A stretch of 5,880 bases of DNA from Desulfobacteraceae bacterium. Lineage in GTDB: Bacteria; Desulfobacterota; Desulfobacteria; Desulfobacterales; UBA11574. A model generated the notes under the pieces. The model was not told the DNA's origin and made no database searches. It worked only from the letters and a program-made list of their open reading frames with translations. Location: assembly GCA_002868985.1 (NCBI GenBank), contig PKTV01000456.1, forward strand, positions 1 to 5,880, given 5' to 3'. The translations under genes and the position numbers were made by a program. Positions 5,383 to 5,880 of the stretch are shown here, piece after piece; the stretch's first letter is position 1; each line of letters begins with the position of its first letter.

Positions 5383-5880
5383 ATGAGCCATATGCAAAAT
5401 CTGCGACTTTTGCTGGGAAAGTGTATTGAACATTACAGCAAGATTCCCACCCGCTTTGGTTATACCGTGTTGTTTTTTGCTGCCGCCCTTTGTTCCTTAA
5501 AAAAACCTAAAGTATTGTGTTCCGCCCGAATCTGTAAAACTGTCCCCGGACTCGGTTTGGTTCTGTTTATCCTGATTCTGATTTTAGGCCCTTCTTCAGC
5601 AAAAGGTCAACCCAACATATTTCAGGACGATGCGAGCGTACCGTGGCATATCGTTGCCGATGAGATGAATTACGATGACAAGGCGAAAGTCTATATTGGT
5701 AGAGGGAACGTAAACATCACCAAAAAAGATAAAAATCTCAATGCCGATTATGTTCGTTTCAATCAGAACACCATGAAAGTTTTTGCTAGAGGCCATGTTG
5801 TTATGACCGTGGGAGAAAACATCATCACCGGCACCAGCGGCACCGCGGACATCGAAGCAAGGAACGTCCGCGGCGCCCAC
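5383..5880 (+). CDS. lptD: LPS-assembly protein LptD (OstA), N-terminal part only
   Basis: A frame open from ATG 5383 to the right edge (166 codons), cut off by the window. LptD is the outer-membrane beta-barrel that, with LptE, inserts lipopolysaccharide into the outer leaflet. Residues 88-166 are a clear OstA/LptA-like periplasmic domain: WHIVADEMNYDDKAKVYIG, RGNVNITKKD, LNADYVRFN, then GHVVMTVGENIITG. The spacing and the 'ITKKD...ADYVRF...GHV' style fit LptD better than LptA, but the barrel is outside the window. A signal peptide core (VLFILILILG, 60-69) ends in GPSSA-KG, with likely cleavage after A73. The leader is unusually long, about 73 residues with an extra hydrophobic patch (V29-L36), so a later start is possible: GTG at 5467 (V29) or TTG at 5515 (L45), the latter giving a normal-length signal. 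It is divergent from surE. Confidence 0.85.
   Translation, partial: MSHMQNLRLLLGKCIEHYSKIPTRFGYTVLFFAAALCSLKKPKVLCSARICKTVPGLGLVLFILILILGPSSAKGQPNIFQDDASVPWHIVADEMNYDDKAKVYIGRGNVNITKKDKNLNADYVRFNQNTMKVFARGHVVMTVGENIITGTSGTADIEARNVRGAH

Noticed and set aside
5596..5880. Minus-strand open frame of 94 codons at the right edge
   Set aside because: It is the antisense of the clear LptD periplasmic domain on the plus strand.

Overview
This window looks like a chromosomal housekeeping region of a Gram-negative anaerobe, most plausibly a member of the Desulfobacterota (Desulfobacterales-like). The evidence is the presence of an LPS-export gene (lptD), a YhaM-type OB-HD protein next to surE and tmk, and the style of the protein sequences. 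The taxonomic call is inference from sequence character alone. No phage, plasmid, CRISPR or intact transposase gene is visible.

Layout: five genes read leftwards on the minus strand and one reads rightwards. From right to left on the minus strand they are surE (4428-5195), an OB-fold plus HD-domain putative 3'-5' exoribonuclease (3339-4292), tmk (2644-3279), a large fusion of a PLP-dependent cysteine synthase to a full-length cysteinyl-tRNA-synthetase-like protein (162-2450), and the first 41 codons of an unrecognised gene that leaves the window on the left (1-124). On the plus strand, the first 166 codons of lptD start at 5383 and run off the right edge. The surE-lptD divergent intergenic region (5196-5382) holds a possible promoter and a hairpin just before the lptD start.

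The remaining spacers are short. The largest, 193 bp between tmk and the fusion gene, holds an 11-bp-stem imperfect hairpin that looks like a REP-type or RAYT-mobilised remnant. The surE-HD spacer has a tandem CTCTGAC repeat, and a long, nearly perfect palindrome lies over the surE stop codon. No convincing intrinsic terminator was seen.

Functionally the minus-strand genes fall under nucleotide and RNA metabolism (SurE nucleotidase, OB-HD nuclease, dTMP kinase) and cysteine supply and use. The most unusual item is the fusion gene. Its cysteine synthase half keeps its catalytic motifs, but the synthetase half has lost KMSKS (IVDEQ at that place), the GG-x-DL cysteine/ATP-site motif, and the glutamate zinc ligand (Lys instead). 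It keeps the overall fold, two cysteines and a histidine of the zinc site, and the C-terminal tRNA-binding part. It is either a very divergent CysRS or a repurposed cysteine-binding or cysteine-activating module fed directly by its own cysteine synthase.
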